A stretch of DNA of 64,000 nt from Bacillota bacterium (GTDB lineage: Bacteria > Bacillota > Clostridia > Acetivibrionales > Acetivibrionaceae), in assembly GCA_023398495.1 (NCBI GenBank), contig JAEWSG010000240.1, positions 25,316 through 89,315 on the forward strand, read 5' to 3'. Below, in pieces: positions 42,390-50,885 of this stretch; within the stretch, counting starts at the first letter, position 1; every line of letters begins with the position of its first letter. Both the position numbers and the translations under genes were made by a program. The notes under the pieces were generated by a model. The model did not search any database and was not told where the DNA came from. It saw only the letters and a list, made by a program, of their open reading frames with translations.

Positions 42390-42695
42390 TTATAGGTCCT
42401 TTTTTATCCTTAAAATTTTTCTTATGGGAGGGAATATCCAAAATCCTAATGCCATTGAAACAAGACATGCACCTATTGCCGTGAGGATAGGAAGTACAGT
42501 ATAGTATAAATCTACCAATAAAATATTTAAATCTTCCTTAAATAATATTGAAATCTTTACAATCATAAACATAAATAAAAATGCTATCCCGGTTATCTGA
42601 AAAATAAAGTGTTGCTTTAACAGGTTTAGGATGGAAGCTGAAATTAAGACTAAGACAAAAACAGCAATTGAGTAACTGACATTTAGACTATGCAT
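42390..42695 (-). CDS. Small membrane protein, 101 aa, unknown
   Basis: ATG at 42695 follows AAGGAG with a 5-nt gap, supporting real translation. Three hydrophobic segments are visible (about 8-24, 30-52, 62-90), ending with the basic tail FPPIRKILRIKKDL. No recognised family. It lies upstream of the amidase gene in the same direction with an 86-nt gap, so co-transcription is possible. Confidence 0.65.
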   Translation of the reverse strand: MHSLNVSYSIAVFVLVLISASILNLLKQHFIFQITGIAFLFMFMIVKISILFKEDLNILLVDLYYTVLPILTAIGACLVSMALGFWIFPPIRKILRIKKDL

Positions 42696-42797
42696 ATAAA
42701 CTCCTTCCCCACTTATAAAAATAATTAATTTTATAATTTATAAATTTATAATACAAATGACCTGATATCTTTATTTTAAAATGATTGTAAGATTAAT

Positions 42798-42941
42798 TCA
42801 ATATATTTCCCGTCGACCTAAAATCTCTAAGATAAAAACCGCAAAGCAGCTTTTGTTACCTTGAAAGTCCGTCAGGAAATTATGGCATCCTGCTCTTATG
42901 TACATTGATACTGCTAAATTATAAGTATCAATGTACACCAT
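42798..42941 (-). CDS. Possible 47-aa small protein directly after the sugar-transporter terminator
   Basis: The frame opens with AAGGAG and ATG 42941 (3 nt gap; GTG 42938 has 6 nt). The deduced product starts MVYIDTYNLAVSMYIRAGC and ends LGRREIY. Its 5' part coincides with a perfect 14-bp inverted repeat (42899-42912 / 42924-42937). This could equally be non-coding structured sequence. The 341-bp gap 42696-43036 contains nothing else I can support apart from the terminator at 42964-43001. Confidence 0.3.
   Translation of the reverse strand: MVYIDTYNLAVSMYIRAGCHNFLTDFQGNKSCFAVFILEILGRREIY
42899..42937. other. Perfect 14-bp inverted repeat
   Basis: TGTACATTGATACT (42899-42912) and AGTATCAATGTACA (42924-42937) with an 11-nt loop. 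No T-tract on either side, so it is not a normal terminator. Confidence 0.7.
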
Positions 42942-42955
42942 AATCTCCTTAACAT

Positions 42956-43005
42956 CAAAAAAAATTATAGCTTTGGTAGAAAACTCTACCAAAGCTATAA
43001 TTTTT
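42956..43005. terminator. Strong terminator at the end of the sugar ABC operon
   Basis: ATTATAGCTTTGGTAGA (42964-42980) pairs perfectly with the 17 bases at 42985-43001 around loop AAAC. TTTTTTTT follows on the minus strand. Confidence 0.92.
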
Positions 43006-43036
43006 ATAAAACTAAAACATAATTTTTTATCAAATA

Positions 43037-43894
43037 TTAACCCTTTACAGCACCTGCTGTCATACCGCTTATAAAGTATTTCTGCAAGCTGAAGAAAGCT
43101 ACCAGAACAGGAAGAGTAACAACAGTTCCTGCTGTGAGGAGCAAATCATATCTTGCCTGAGTAAATCCAATAAAGTTTCTGATACCAACAGGAACAGTCT
43201 GAACACCAAGTACCCAAGCAAATAAGAGCTCATCCCATGCCATAAGGAATATATATACTGCGGTTGCTATTATACCAGGTACTGCAAGTGGAAGCATTAC
43301 CCTGTAGAATGCCGTAAACTTGTTACAGCCATCAATTCTTGCAGCTTCTTCCAATTCTCCCGGAATAGAAGCAAAAAATCCCCTTATAATCCATATGCTA
43401 AAGGGAACATAAAACGCAGAATATATAAATATCAAACCATGCAAAGTCTGAGTCATTTTAAATCCAGTCGCATTCTGAATATTTACAAAATTCATATACA
43501 AAGGAAGCAGGAATATCATACCAGGCAACATCTGAGTTGCCAATACAATAATACCAATTAAACCTGATCCTGGAAATCTATACTTTGCAAGAGCGTATCC
43601 TGATAGTGTAGCAATAACAAGTGCAACTGCAGTAACAACGCTACATACAACCAAACTATTTCCAAAGTAGGATGCAAGTGGTAAATTCTTCCAGACTTCA
43701 ATGTAGTTACCAAAACGATTCGGCCATCCTAATTCACTGGTTGCAATCTGATTGTGCTGCATTAATGAAGCACAAACCATATAAACTATTGGTGCAAGAG
43801 AAACCAGGGCAAATATAAATAAAACTACATTGCCTAGCATTCCTATCAATCTTTTTTTTCTTTTTATCGATTCAAAATATCCTACTCTCATCAT
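43037..43894 (-). CDS. Sugar ABC transporter permease, MalG type (CUT1)
   Basis: 285 aa, six membrane segments. The EAA loop reads EEAARIDGCNKFTAFYRVMLPLAVPG near residues 190-215, which docks on the ATPase. It ends with the MalG-type MTAGAVKG. Its start overlaps the stop of the MalF-type gene by 4 nt (ATGA). No ATPase gene is present in the window, as is usual for CUT1 systems that share an MsmK-type ATPase. The substrate is likely a mono- or oligosaccharide. Confidence 0.95.
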   Translation of the reverse strand: MMRVGYFESIKRKKRLIGMLGNVVLFIFALVSLAPIVYMVCASLMQHNQIATSELGWPNRFGNYIEVWKNLPLASYFGNSLVVCSVVTAVALVIATLSGYALAKYRFPGSGLIGIIVLATQMLPGMIFLLPLYMNFVNIQNATGFKMTQTLHGLIFIYSAFYVPFSIWIIRGFFASIPGELEEAARIDGCNKFTAFYRVMLPLAVPGIIATAVYIFLMAWDELLFAWVLGVQTVPVGIRNFIGFTQARYDLLLTAGTVVTLPVLVAFFSLQKYFISGMTAGAVKG

Positions 43895-44874
43895 TTCACC
43901 ACCAAATCATCTTTGAAGATTAAATACCAAATACCAACGATTACTAACATGAAAAGCATACATATTACCAGTGCAGCAGCACCCTGTCCAAATTGCCATA
44001 ATTGGAATGAGTTTCTCTGAATATTTGTCATAATCAGATCACCCCACTGACCTGGCTGTCCTGCCCCGTTACCAAACATCATCGATACAATATTGTACGA
44101 ATAAACGTTACTTATTAACGAGAACATGATGTTTATTGATAAGATTGGCTTTAACAAGGGTATGGTAATGCTCCAGAATTTTTGCCAACCGTTTGCACCG
44201 TCAATTTCAGCTGCTTCATAATAGTCAGGTGAAACACTTTGCAAACCTGCTAGCATAAGAATCATTGACATCGGTAACCCTCTCCATATGGTAGGGATTA
44301 TGATTGCAACAAGCATAAGAGGTCCAACAAGCCAGAATGGCCAGTCTGCTTTGTCAGGCCCAAGTATTTTCAAACCACTGAGAACAACATTTATTAAGCC
44401 TTCCTTCCTCCACAGCTTTTCCCATACTATACCAACAACATATGAAGGTATAACCCATGGCATAAGAAGTGCAGTCCTAGCAAGACCTTGAAACTTGAAC
44501 TCTCTGTTCAGAAGCATCGCTAGAATTATACCTAACGCAAGTGTAAAAAATGTAACTGCTACAGTATAAATCAAGGTATTAAGTAATGCATACCCAAAAC
44601 CAGAGTTCAAACCACCAAAAAAGAGATCGTAATAATTCTTAAACCATATAAATGGTGCTCCAAGGAATTTCTTCATGTTTGCCATGTTAAGGTTTATGAA
44701 GGAAATATAGACTCCCTGAATCATTGGAACAAAGTGAATAATAAGCATTGCAACTATTGCAGGTAATATCATAAAATAAGCAAATTTATTTTGTCTTACT
44801 GAGTACCAAAAATAACTTTGCGTCCCCTTTTTGCCTTTAACCCCTATACCTGATTTTTTTATTTGAATATTCAT
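43891..44874 (-). CDS. Sugar ABC transporter permease, MalF type (CUT1)
   Basis: 327 aa from ATG 44874 (GGGAG 9 nt upstream; the in-frame ATG at 44892 overlaps the Shine-Dalgarno). A basic cytosolic start is followed by six membrane segments. The EAA motif YYEAAEIDGANGWQKFWSITIP is near 225-246. It lies 127 nt downstream of the binding-protein gene and is coupled to the MalG-type gene. Confidence 0.95.
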   Translation of the reverse strand: MNIQIKKSGIGVKGKKGTQSYFWYSVRQNKFAYFMILPAIVAMLIIHFVPMIQGVYISFINLNMANMKKFLGAPFIWFKNYYDLFFGGLNSGFGYALLNTLIYTVAVTFFTLALGIILAMLLNREFKFQGLARTALLMPWVIPSYVVGIVWEKLWRKEGLINVVLSGLKILGPDKADWPFWLVGPLMLVAIIIPTIWRGLPMSMILMLAGLQSVSPDYYEAAEIDGANGWQKFWSITIPLLKPILSINIMFSLISNVYSYNIVSMMFGNGAGQPGQWGDLIMTNIQRNSFQLWQFGQGAAALVICMLFMLVIVGIWYLIFKDDLVVK

Positions 44875-45018
44875 ATAATCAAGCTCCCACATTTTTTTCG
44901 CATTTTACATATAAAACCATATCAATAAAAGTATTGAGTTAGTGCATGGTAATTGCTTACCAGCACTAAACTCAATCATTATAATAAACTCTCTAAAAGT
45001 TTAATCTATATATATTAA

Positions 45019-46416
45019 TTACTGTACTTTATTCTGTTCGATTACTGTATTAACCTGACCAATAACTTCTTCAATAGCAGCTTTGGATTTATCCCAATTA
45101 TACTTGCCGCCAACTTCCATAGCGTTATCCCATATCTTACTCAAACCTTGTTGGAAGTAAGTTTCAGATGGACCCCATGAAGCGATTGATGGATAAGCTT
45201 TAGCAAATTCCATCTGATCTTTAAATACTTTACGCATTGGGTGCTCTGAGAATATAGGATCTGCATAAGCTTCCTTGTTTGTAGGAAGGTTACCAGTAAC
45301 AGTAGCATAAGCAACCTGTGCTTCTGTATCTGTTAAGTAGTTAACAAGTGCAAAAGAAGCATCTTGATTCTTTGATGACTCAAATATTGCAAGAGTACTA
45401 CCACCAAGGAAGGCTTTTCTTTCCTTAGGACCAGCTGGTATAGCTACAACACCAACTTTATCAACAAGGGCATTTCCTTCAGCAGGGTTAGCTTCAAATT
45501 TCTTTTTGTTTGTTTCAAGAGTAGTTATGTTCCAAGGACCTAATATAGAAGTAGCATAACCACCATTTACAAACGCTGATTCAACGTCAGATGTATTCTT
45601 TTCAAGTGATGCTTTGTCCATTAAGCCTTCTACAGCAAGCTCGGAATAGAACTTGATACCTTCTAAAGCTTCTGGAGAATTAAATGCAGCTGTCTTTCCG
45701 TCTGCAGATAAGTAGTCTCCGCCTCCACCATAAATCCATGGTGCAAAGTTGTGTACAACATTCCAGTCGTTCTTACCAGGCATACCAAGTGCAGGTAATT
45801 TCTTGCCATCAATCTCAACACCGTTCAATTTCTTCAAAGCTTCTTTGTAAGAATCCCAAGTAGCGAAATCCTTTGAAGGGTCAACGCCAGCTTTTTCACA
45901 TGCATCTGTTCTGTAGAATAATGCTCTTGTTTCACAGAACCAAGGTGCAGCTGTCTTTTTAGTTTCTCCCATAAGACCTGATGTTACGAGAGTTGCATCT
46001 GTGAACTTGCTCCAATCAACCTTGTCAGTCATATCTGCCAAAGCATCCATGTAAGTAATAGCTCCAACCCAAGTTGTTCCAAGCTGTGTTATGTCTGGTG
46101 CTTCACCACTTGTAGCAGCAGCTGTGATTTTTGTCCAAGCTGAACCCCAGTCAATAACTGTAGGTGTGATAGTAACTTCAGGATTCTTATCCAAGAAAGC
46201 TTTACATGCACCGAGTAAATCCTGATCTGGTGCTGCACTGTTAGGCATTAACCAGAAATCGATATTACCTTTTACAGTTGCTGGTTCCACAGGAGCGTCT
46301 GTCTTGTCAGCATTTGGTGCTGCTGTCGGATCAACTTTTGGGTCCTTTTCTTTACATGCTACAAAACTTAATGACAATGATGAAATTAATAAGAATGCAA
46401 TTACCTTTTTAAGCAT
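45019..46416 (-). CDS. Sugar-binding lipoprotein of the ABC importer
   Basis: 465 aa, extracellular solute-binding protein family 1. The signal peptide ends in the lipobox SFVAC (C about residue 21) followed by a Lys/Asp/Pro/Thr-rich linker, then the two-lobed domain with NIDFWLMPNSAAPDQDLL and repeated Trp-containing segments that would stack on sugar. It is first gene of the operon and follows the usual binding protein-permease-permease order. Which sugar is bound cannot be told; cello- or xylo-oligosaccharide would fit the presumed lifestyle. Confidence 0.93.
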   Translation of the reverse strand: MLKKVIAFLLISSLSLSFVACKEKDPKVDPTAAPNADKTDAPVEPATVKGNIDFWLMPNSAAPDQDLLGACKAFLDKNPEVTITPTVIDWGSAWTKITAAATSGEAPDITQLGTTWVGAITYMDALADMTDKVDWSKFTDATLVTSGLMGETKKTAAPWFCETRALFYRTDACEKAGVDPSKDFATWDSYKEALKKLNGVEIDGKKLPALGMPGKNDWNVVHNFAPWIYGGGGDYLSADGKTAAFNSPEALEGIKFYSELAVEGLMDKASLEKNTSDVESAFVNGGYATSILGPWNITTLETNKKKFEANPAEGNALVDKVGVVAIPAGPKERKAFLGGSTLAIFESSKNQDASFALVNYLTDTEAQVAYATVTGNLPTNKEAYADPIFSEHPMRKVFKDQMEFAKAYPSIASWGPSETYFQQGLSKIWDNAMEVGGKYNWDKSKAAIEEVIGQVNTVIEQNKVQ

Positions 46417-46936
46417 AATTTTCTTTTCCCCCTTTAATGATAATTAGATATTGCTTATACAATAAATAATATTATAAATTTATCCCAAAAAATACAACAT
46501 GAAAAATTTACTATTTTCAAGCAAAATATTACGATACGACCAAAACACCTTCACTTTTCTTCGACATCGTCCGTTTTCTTCCTCATATCTTAGTTTTACA
46601 TATAATTGAGATAACATATTTTGTTGCTTTTTACATATTTTATGTTCGCTACCGAAATAAGTTAGTATATAAGCTCAACTCCCGCAACAGATTTAGCCCA
46701 AATCGCCTTTTTATGTATATCAGAAAAAGTTTTTCCATAATAAGTCTCAAACACCATAACTTACATATGTGTAATATTTCCCAATTACTTAATTCGTACT
46801 GCTAAAAATCAAGTTGTTTTTTGGTTATTCTCTAGTTGATACATGTTTAGATAAACCCTTATACATGGTATAATCATAAGGCCAAACATTACATAAAGTC
46901 AATATAAACTTTATTGAAATAGTTATTATTTTTGGC

Positions 46937-46986
46937 AATTAATGAGTTAGGGATAACAAAAATACAACTTCCTGTTCTTATTAATT
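46937..46986 (+). repeat. Short dispersed core repeat, copy 2, inside a 10-bp stem
   Basis: Core TTAGGGATAAC and ACAACTTCCTGTT (46947-46976) matches the minus strand of 37707-37740. AATTAATGAG (46937-46946) and CTTATTAATT (46977-46986) close it with one G-U pair. Confidence 0.65.
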
Positions 46987-47050
46987 CAGTGGTACCTTAC
47001 AAAAAATTATAAAATGTCTATAATTAAACTTTTCATTTATACCATATTCA

Positions 47051-47088
47051 ACAAAAAGACATTACTTTAAAAGTACACAAGTAATGTC
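47051..47088 (-). terminator. Terminator downstream of spoIVA
   Basis: GACATTACTT (47058-47067) and AAGTAATGTC (47079-47088) with TTTTTG on the minus strand. It is about 280 nt past the spoIVA stop, beyond the palindromic element. Confidence 0.75.
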
Positions 47089-47226
47089 CATCATGTGAAT
47101 AAAATGCTCAATTTAACTCTGTTTCTTGTTGCATATAGACAGTTTGAGAACACACTACCAGTGCTTTTTAACATTACTAATTTCTTAAAGGCATACTTTT
47201 CCCCTAAACTCCTTGCAAGAAGAAAC

Positions 47227-47344
47227 CTAGTGCTTTTGAACATAATTCATTTCTAGAAATGAATTATGCAAAATGCACATCCTATGTTTTTTTGCTGATT
47301 AACAAAATCAAATTCTAGAATTTAATTTTGTTAATCAGTACTAG
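47227..47344 (-). repeat. 118-bp double-palindrome element, copy B
   Basis: Inverted copy of 34515-34632, with the same length. It has a perfect 28-bp palindrome at 47241-47268 and a 44-bp near-perfect palindrome at 47295-47338. Sequence differences from copy A inside the stems are largely paired, preserving the palindromes. It ends 26 bp from the spoIVA stop. Confidence 0.85.
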
Positions 47345-47370
47345 TTCCCACTCTATGTAAACTTTAGCAA

Positions 47371-48852
47371 TTATAGTATAATACAAAGTAATCCTCCGCT
47401 TCCTTCGTTTATTATCTTTTGTAGTGTCTCCTGAAGCTTGAGCTGAGCATCTTCCGGCATTCTATAAAGCTTATTTTGAAGTCCTTCACTTACTAGTTCA
47501 TGTAAAGACTTTCCAAATATATTAGACTGCCAGAGCTTTTCAGGCTCATTCTCAAATTCCTTTAACAGATAATTTACCAATTCCTCCGACTGCCTTTCAG
47601 AACCTACCAGAGGAGCTATTTCTGTCTCAATGTCAGCACGGATCATATGAATTGAAGGAGCACTGGCTCTTAGTTTTACCCCAAATCTATTACCCTGTTT
47701 GACTATCTCCGGTTCTTCCAAAGACAATTCATCCATTTGTGGTGTAACTATCCCATAACCTTTCATTCTGACCTCATGAAGAGCATATTGGACCTTATCA
47801 TATTCCTTTCTGATTTTTGCCATTTCTCTCATAAGGCTAATCAGCTTATACTCTCCTTCGATCTCTAATCCCGTCATTTCGCTCAAAACACTGTAAAACA
47901 ATCCGTCAGTTTCATTGACCTCAACCAGAGCACTTCCTGTACCAAGGTTTATACTATCAATCTGTGCTTTTTTGATAAATTCCCTGTATTCTCCAAACTT
48001 GCTCATGCTGCTCTTTATTTCCCGGATCTTAGTTATTCCACTAAAGGTTTCCCTGATCGAATTAATCATATCAACCTTTAGCCAGTGGTTGTCATCAAGA
48101 CATTCAATCCATCTTGGTATATTTATGCCTATTTCACTTATAGGGAATTCAAGGAGTACTCTTTCCATTATACCGTTCAGGTCTTCAATTCTGAGCTGTG
48201 CACAATTTATACTTATAACAGGAACTCCATATTTTTCTTCAAGTTCTATTCGGAGTTCTTCAGTTTCTTCGTTTAGCGGATTCACCGAATTAAGAACAAT
48301 TACAAAGGGTTTGTTTATTCCCTTTAATTCCTTTATAACACGTTCTTCAGCTTCAACATAGTCTTCCCTCTCAATATCCGTTATACTTCCGTCCGTTGTA
48401 ATTACAAGTCCTATAGTTGAATGTTCGTTTATTACCTTTCTCGTTCCAATCTCTGCTGCTTCAATAAAAGGTATCTGATGTTCGAACCATGGAGTTGAAA
48501 CCATTCTTGGCATATCATTTTCCATATGCCCTAAAGCACCTCTAACCATGTAACCTACACAGTCCACCAGTCTTACCTTGAACTGTACATTCTCATCAAG
48601 AACAATCTGGATTGCTTCATTGGGCACAAATTTGGGCTCTGTAGTCATTATTGTTCGTCCTGAAGCACTTTGAGGCAACTCATCATTCGCTCTGTTCCTA
48701 GAGTACTCATTTTCAATGTTGGGCAAAACCAGCAAATCCATAAACCTCTTTATAAATGTTGATTTTCCAGTCCTCACGGGTCCTACAACACCTATATAAA
48801 TGTCTCCTTGCGTTCTTTCCGATATTTGCTGGTAAATATTATATTTTTCCAC
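47371..48852 (-). CDS. spoIVA: Stage IV sporulation protein A (spore coat morphogenetic ATPase)
   Basis: 493 aa from GTG 48852, 7 nt after AAGGGGGG; the upstream ATG codons would place the Shine-Dalgarno inside the gene, and 493 aa equals the usual SpoIVA length. Walker A GPVRTGKST is at residues 24-32, in a TRAFAC-like GTPase fold that hydrolyses ATP to build the basement layer of the coat around the forespore. The C-terminus (GGLLCIIL-like end) is the membrane/SpoVM contact region. It is a single-gene unit between gpsA and the sugar importer. Confidence 0.97.
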   Translation of the reverse strand: MEKYNIYQQISERTQGDIYIGVVGPVRTGKSTFIKRFMDLLVLPNIENEYSRNRANDELPQSASGRTIMTTEPKFVPNEAIQIVLDENVQFKVRLVDCVGYMVRGALGHMENDMPRMVSTPWFEHQIPFIEAAEIGTRKVINEHSTIGLVITTDGSITDIEREDYVEAEERVIKELKGINKPFVIVLNSVNPLNEETEELRIELEEKYGVPVISINCAQLRIEDLNGIMERVLLEFPISEIGINIPRWIECLDDNHWLKVDMINSIRETFSGITKIREIKSSMSKFGEYREFIKKAQIDSINLGTGSALVEVNETDGLFYSVLSEMTGLEIEGEYKLISLMREMAKIRKEYDKVQYALHEVRMKGYGIVTPQMDELSLEEPEIVKQGNRFGVKLRASAPSIHMIRADIETEIAPLVGSERQSEELVNYLLKEFENEPEKLWQSNIFGKSLHELVSEGLQNKLYRMPEDAQLKLQETLQKIINEGSGGLLCIIL

Positions 48853-49051
48853 CCGCAAACCCCCCTTACTTTTATTTGAAACTATCATTTGCAAAGCTAT
48901 TCACCCAAAACTTAAGCCAGTACTCTAAAAGTTGCGAAATGCCTCTTAAAATACTGCTTTTAGTTTATAAATTACAACTTAAGTTTTAAGTACTAGTACC
49001 CTTATCAATATAAATATATTGTCTATAATGTTTTATTATTACAAAAAGGAC

Positions 49052-49096
49052 AAAAAAAATATGAATCGCCATCCTATTTCATGACCGATCCATATT
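49052..49096 (-). terminator. Terminator after gpsA
   Basis: On the minus strand AATATGGATCGGTCAT pairs with ATGGCGATTCATATT, with small mismatches, and TTTTTTTT (49059-49052) follows. It separates the der-plsY-gpsA unit from spoIVA. The remainder of the 340-bp gap 48853-49192 must contain the spoIVA promoter, which I could not place. Confidence 0.8.
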
Positions 49097-49192
49097 TTCC
49101 AACACTATTTACGCTTAAAGACTCAAGCTAAATAACCTCTTTTAAAATGCAGAACTAAAACAGTTTTTTAACTCTTGAGTTATAAAAAATTT

Positions 49193-50215
49193 TTACAGCC
49201 AACTACCTTCGTCCAGCACTTCAACTTCATTCTTTTTGTCTCTCATCATTAAATCTGCAACTGCCTGCTTGGCATTTTTTCCATCAAACAAAACATTAAA
49301 TGCCTCAGTAGTTATAGGCATTATTACTTCTTTTTTCTTTGCAAGTTCAAAAGCAGCTTTTGTGGTTGTAACTCCTTCTACAACCATTTTAACTTCATCA
49401 ACTGCCTCCTTCAATGATTTACCCTGTCCTATAAGAATTCCTGCTCGCCTGTTCCTGCTGTGCATGCTGGTACAAGTCACAATCAGGTCACCAATTCCGG
49501 CAAGACCTGCAAAGGTTTCCCTTCTCGCCCCCATTGAAGCACCCAACCTTGCTATTTCTGCAATCCCTCGGGTCATCAAGGCAGCCTTTGTATTGTCACC
49601 AAATCCAAGTCCGTCAGATATACCTGCACAAAGTGCTATGGAATTCTTCAACGCTCCACCGAGTTCTACTCCAATTATATCCGAATTTGTATACACCCTG
49701 AACTTTGGTGACATAAATATATCCTGTATAAATTCTGCAGCCTTCAAATTTTCTGAAGCTGCAACAACCGTTGTAGGTATACCCTTTCCAACTTCCTCGG
49801 CATGGCTAGGACCTGAGAGAGCAACTGTTTCACACCCGGGTATCTCCTGCTTTATTATTTCGGAAAGTCTAAAACCCGTACCCTCCTCTATACCCTTTGA
49901 GCAGGACACTACTACCGTTCCATCTTTAATATGCCTTGATATTTTCTTCGAAGTATCTCTTATGGTATGTGAAGGAACAACCATAACAACAGCATCAACA
50001 CCATTTATAGCCTCTTCAACATCATTTGTACCTACCACTCCATCCGGAATAGGTACTCCTGGCAATTTATCCAAATGTTCCCTTGCTCTGTTGATCATAT
50101 CTATTTCTTCTTTAAAAACCGACCACATCTTTACATTATGACCAGAACCTGAAAGAAGAATTGATAACGCAGTCCCCCAACTTCCGGCTCCGATTATAGC
50201 AATATTTTTTCCCAT
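49193..50215 (-). CDS. gpsA: Glycerol-3-phosphate dehydrogenase [NAD(P)+]
   Basis: Makes sn-glycerol 3-phosphate from DHAP for phospholipid synthesis. 340 aa with Rossmann motif GAGSWGTAL at residues 9-17, VSCSKGIEEGTG, LSGPSHAEEV, catalytic lysine in GALKNSIAL, and AGIGDLIVTCTS. It lies 10 nt after plsY, so it supplies substrate to the acyltransferase encoded next to it. A clear terminator follows. Confidence 0.97.
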   Translation of the reverse strand: MGKNIAIIGAGSWGTALSILLSGSGHNVKMWSVFKEEIDMINRAREHLDKLPGVPIPDGVVGTNDVEEAINGVDAVVMVVPSHTIRDTSKKISRHIKDGTVVVSCSKGIEEGTGFRLSEIIKQEIPGCETVALSGPSHAEEVGKGIPTTVVAASENLKAAEFIQDIFMSPKFRVYTNSDIIGVELGGALKNSIALCAGISDGLGFGDNTKAALMTRGIAEIARLGASMGARRETFAGLAGIGDLIVTCTSMHSRNRRAGILIGQGKSLKEAVDEVKMVVEGVTTTKAAFELAKKKEVIMPITTEAFNVLFDGKNAKQAVADLMMRDKKNEVEVLDEGSWL

Positions 50216-50225
50216 AAGTCCTCAC

Positions 50226-50885
50226 CTAACCTTCTGCATTCTTTTTAAAAGACAACTTTGACTCAGTTCCTTTTATCAGCCTTATAATATTCTGATTATG
50301 CCTTATTATTGCAAGCAAACCAACAAAAACTGCAAATACGACAAATATCGCATTCTTATAAACTATAGCTATTAATACCGGAAATAGTGCACAACCAATT
50401 ATAGATCCTAAAGATACATATCTGGTTATAGCAACAATAACAATAAATATTCCGAGTAGTAGCAGTCCTATGTAAGGTGCAGTCATCATAACAACTGAAA
50501 ACGTTGTGAGTATACCTTTTCCCCCTTTAAAGCGGAAATAAACGGGCCAATTATGCCCTAGTATTGCACCTAACCCTCCAAAAAACATTCCCACATTTGA
50601 TGGAACCTCCAAAGCTGAAAGACCCATATTCTGTATATCCTTCATGATATAATACCCTACAAGGCATGATAATACACCTTTTAGTATATCGCCGAAAACA
50701 ACCAATAGTGCAGCTACTTTACCAATTGTCCTTAATGTATTGGTCAGACCCGCATTTCCACTTCCACTTTTTCTGACGTCTACACCATAGAATTTACCTA
50801 CAATCAGTGATGTATTTGCACTTCCTAGTAGATAACCTATCACCAAAGCAAGAAAGACCCTAACAAACAACCCCACCAAGATCAC
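50226..50885 (-). CDS. plsY: Glycerol-3-phosphate acyltransferase PlsY
   Basis: Integral membrane acyl-phosphate:G3P acyltransferase. 219 aa, five membrane segments, with the three family motifs GSANTSLIVGK (about 21-31), SGSGNAGLTNTLRTIGK (about 40-56) and GGKGILT (about 122-128). It starts 4 nt inside the der stop (overlap) and is followed by gpsA. Confidence 0.96.
   Translation of the reverse strand: MILVGLFVRVFLALVIGYLLGSANTSLIVGKFYGVDVRKSGSGNAGLTNTLRTIGKVAALLVVFGDILKGVLSCLVGYYIMKDIQNMGLSALEVPSNVGMFFGGLGAILGHNWPVYFRFKGGKGILTTFSVVMMTAPYIGLLLLGIFIVIVAITRYVSLGSIIGCALFPVLIAIVYKNAIFVVFAVFVGLLAIIRHNQNIIRLIKGTESKLSFKKNAEG

Larger units (their letters stand above)
46417..47370. other. 954-bp AT-rich gap between the sugar importer and spoIVA
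   Basis: No convincing gene on either strand. From left to right: presumed promoter region of the importer (not placed), short core repeat copy 2 (46947-46982), terminator (47051-47088), and the 118-bp palindromic element copy B (47227-47344). It is the longest non-coding stretch in the window. Confidence 0.6.

Noticed and set aside
43037..46416. Missing ATPase as evidence of a broken sugar importer
   Set aside because: CUT1 importers commonly lack their own ATPase gene and share one encoded elsewhere.
49236..50141. About 300-codon open frame opposite gpsA
   Set aside because: Antisense shadow of a well-defined enzyme gene; no Shine-Dalgarno site and no recognisable domain.
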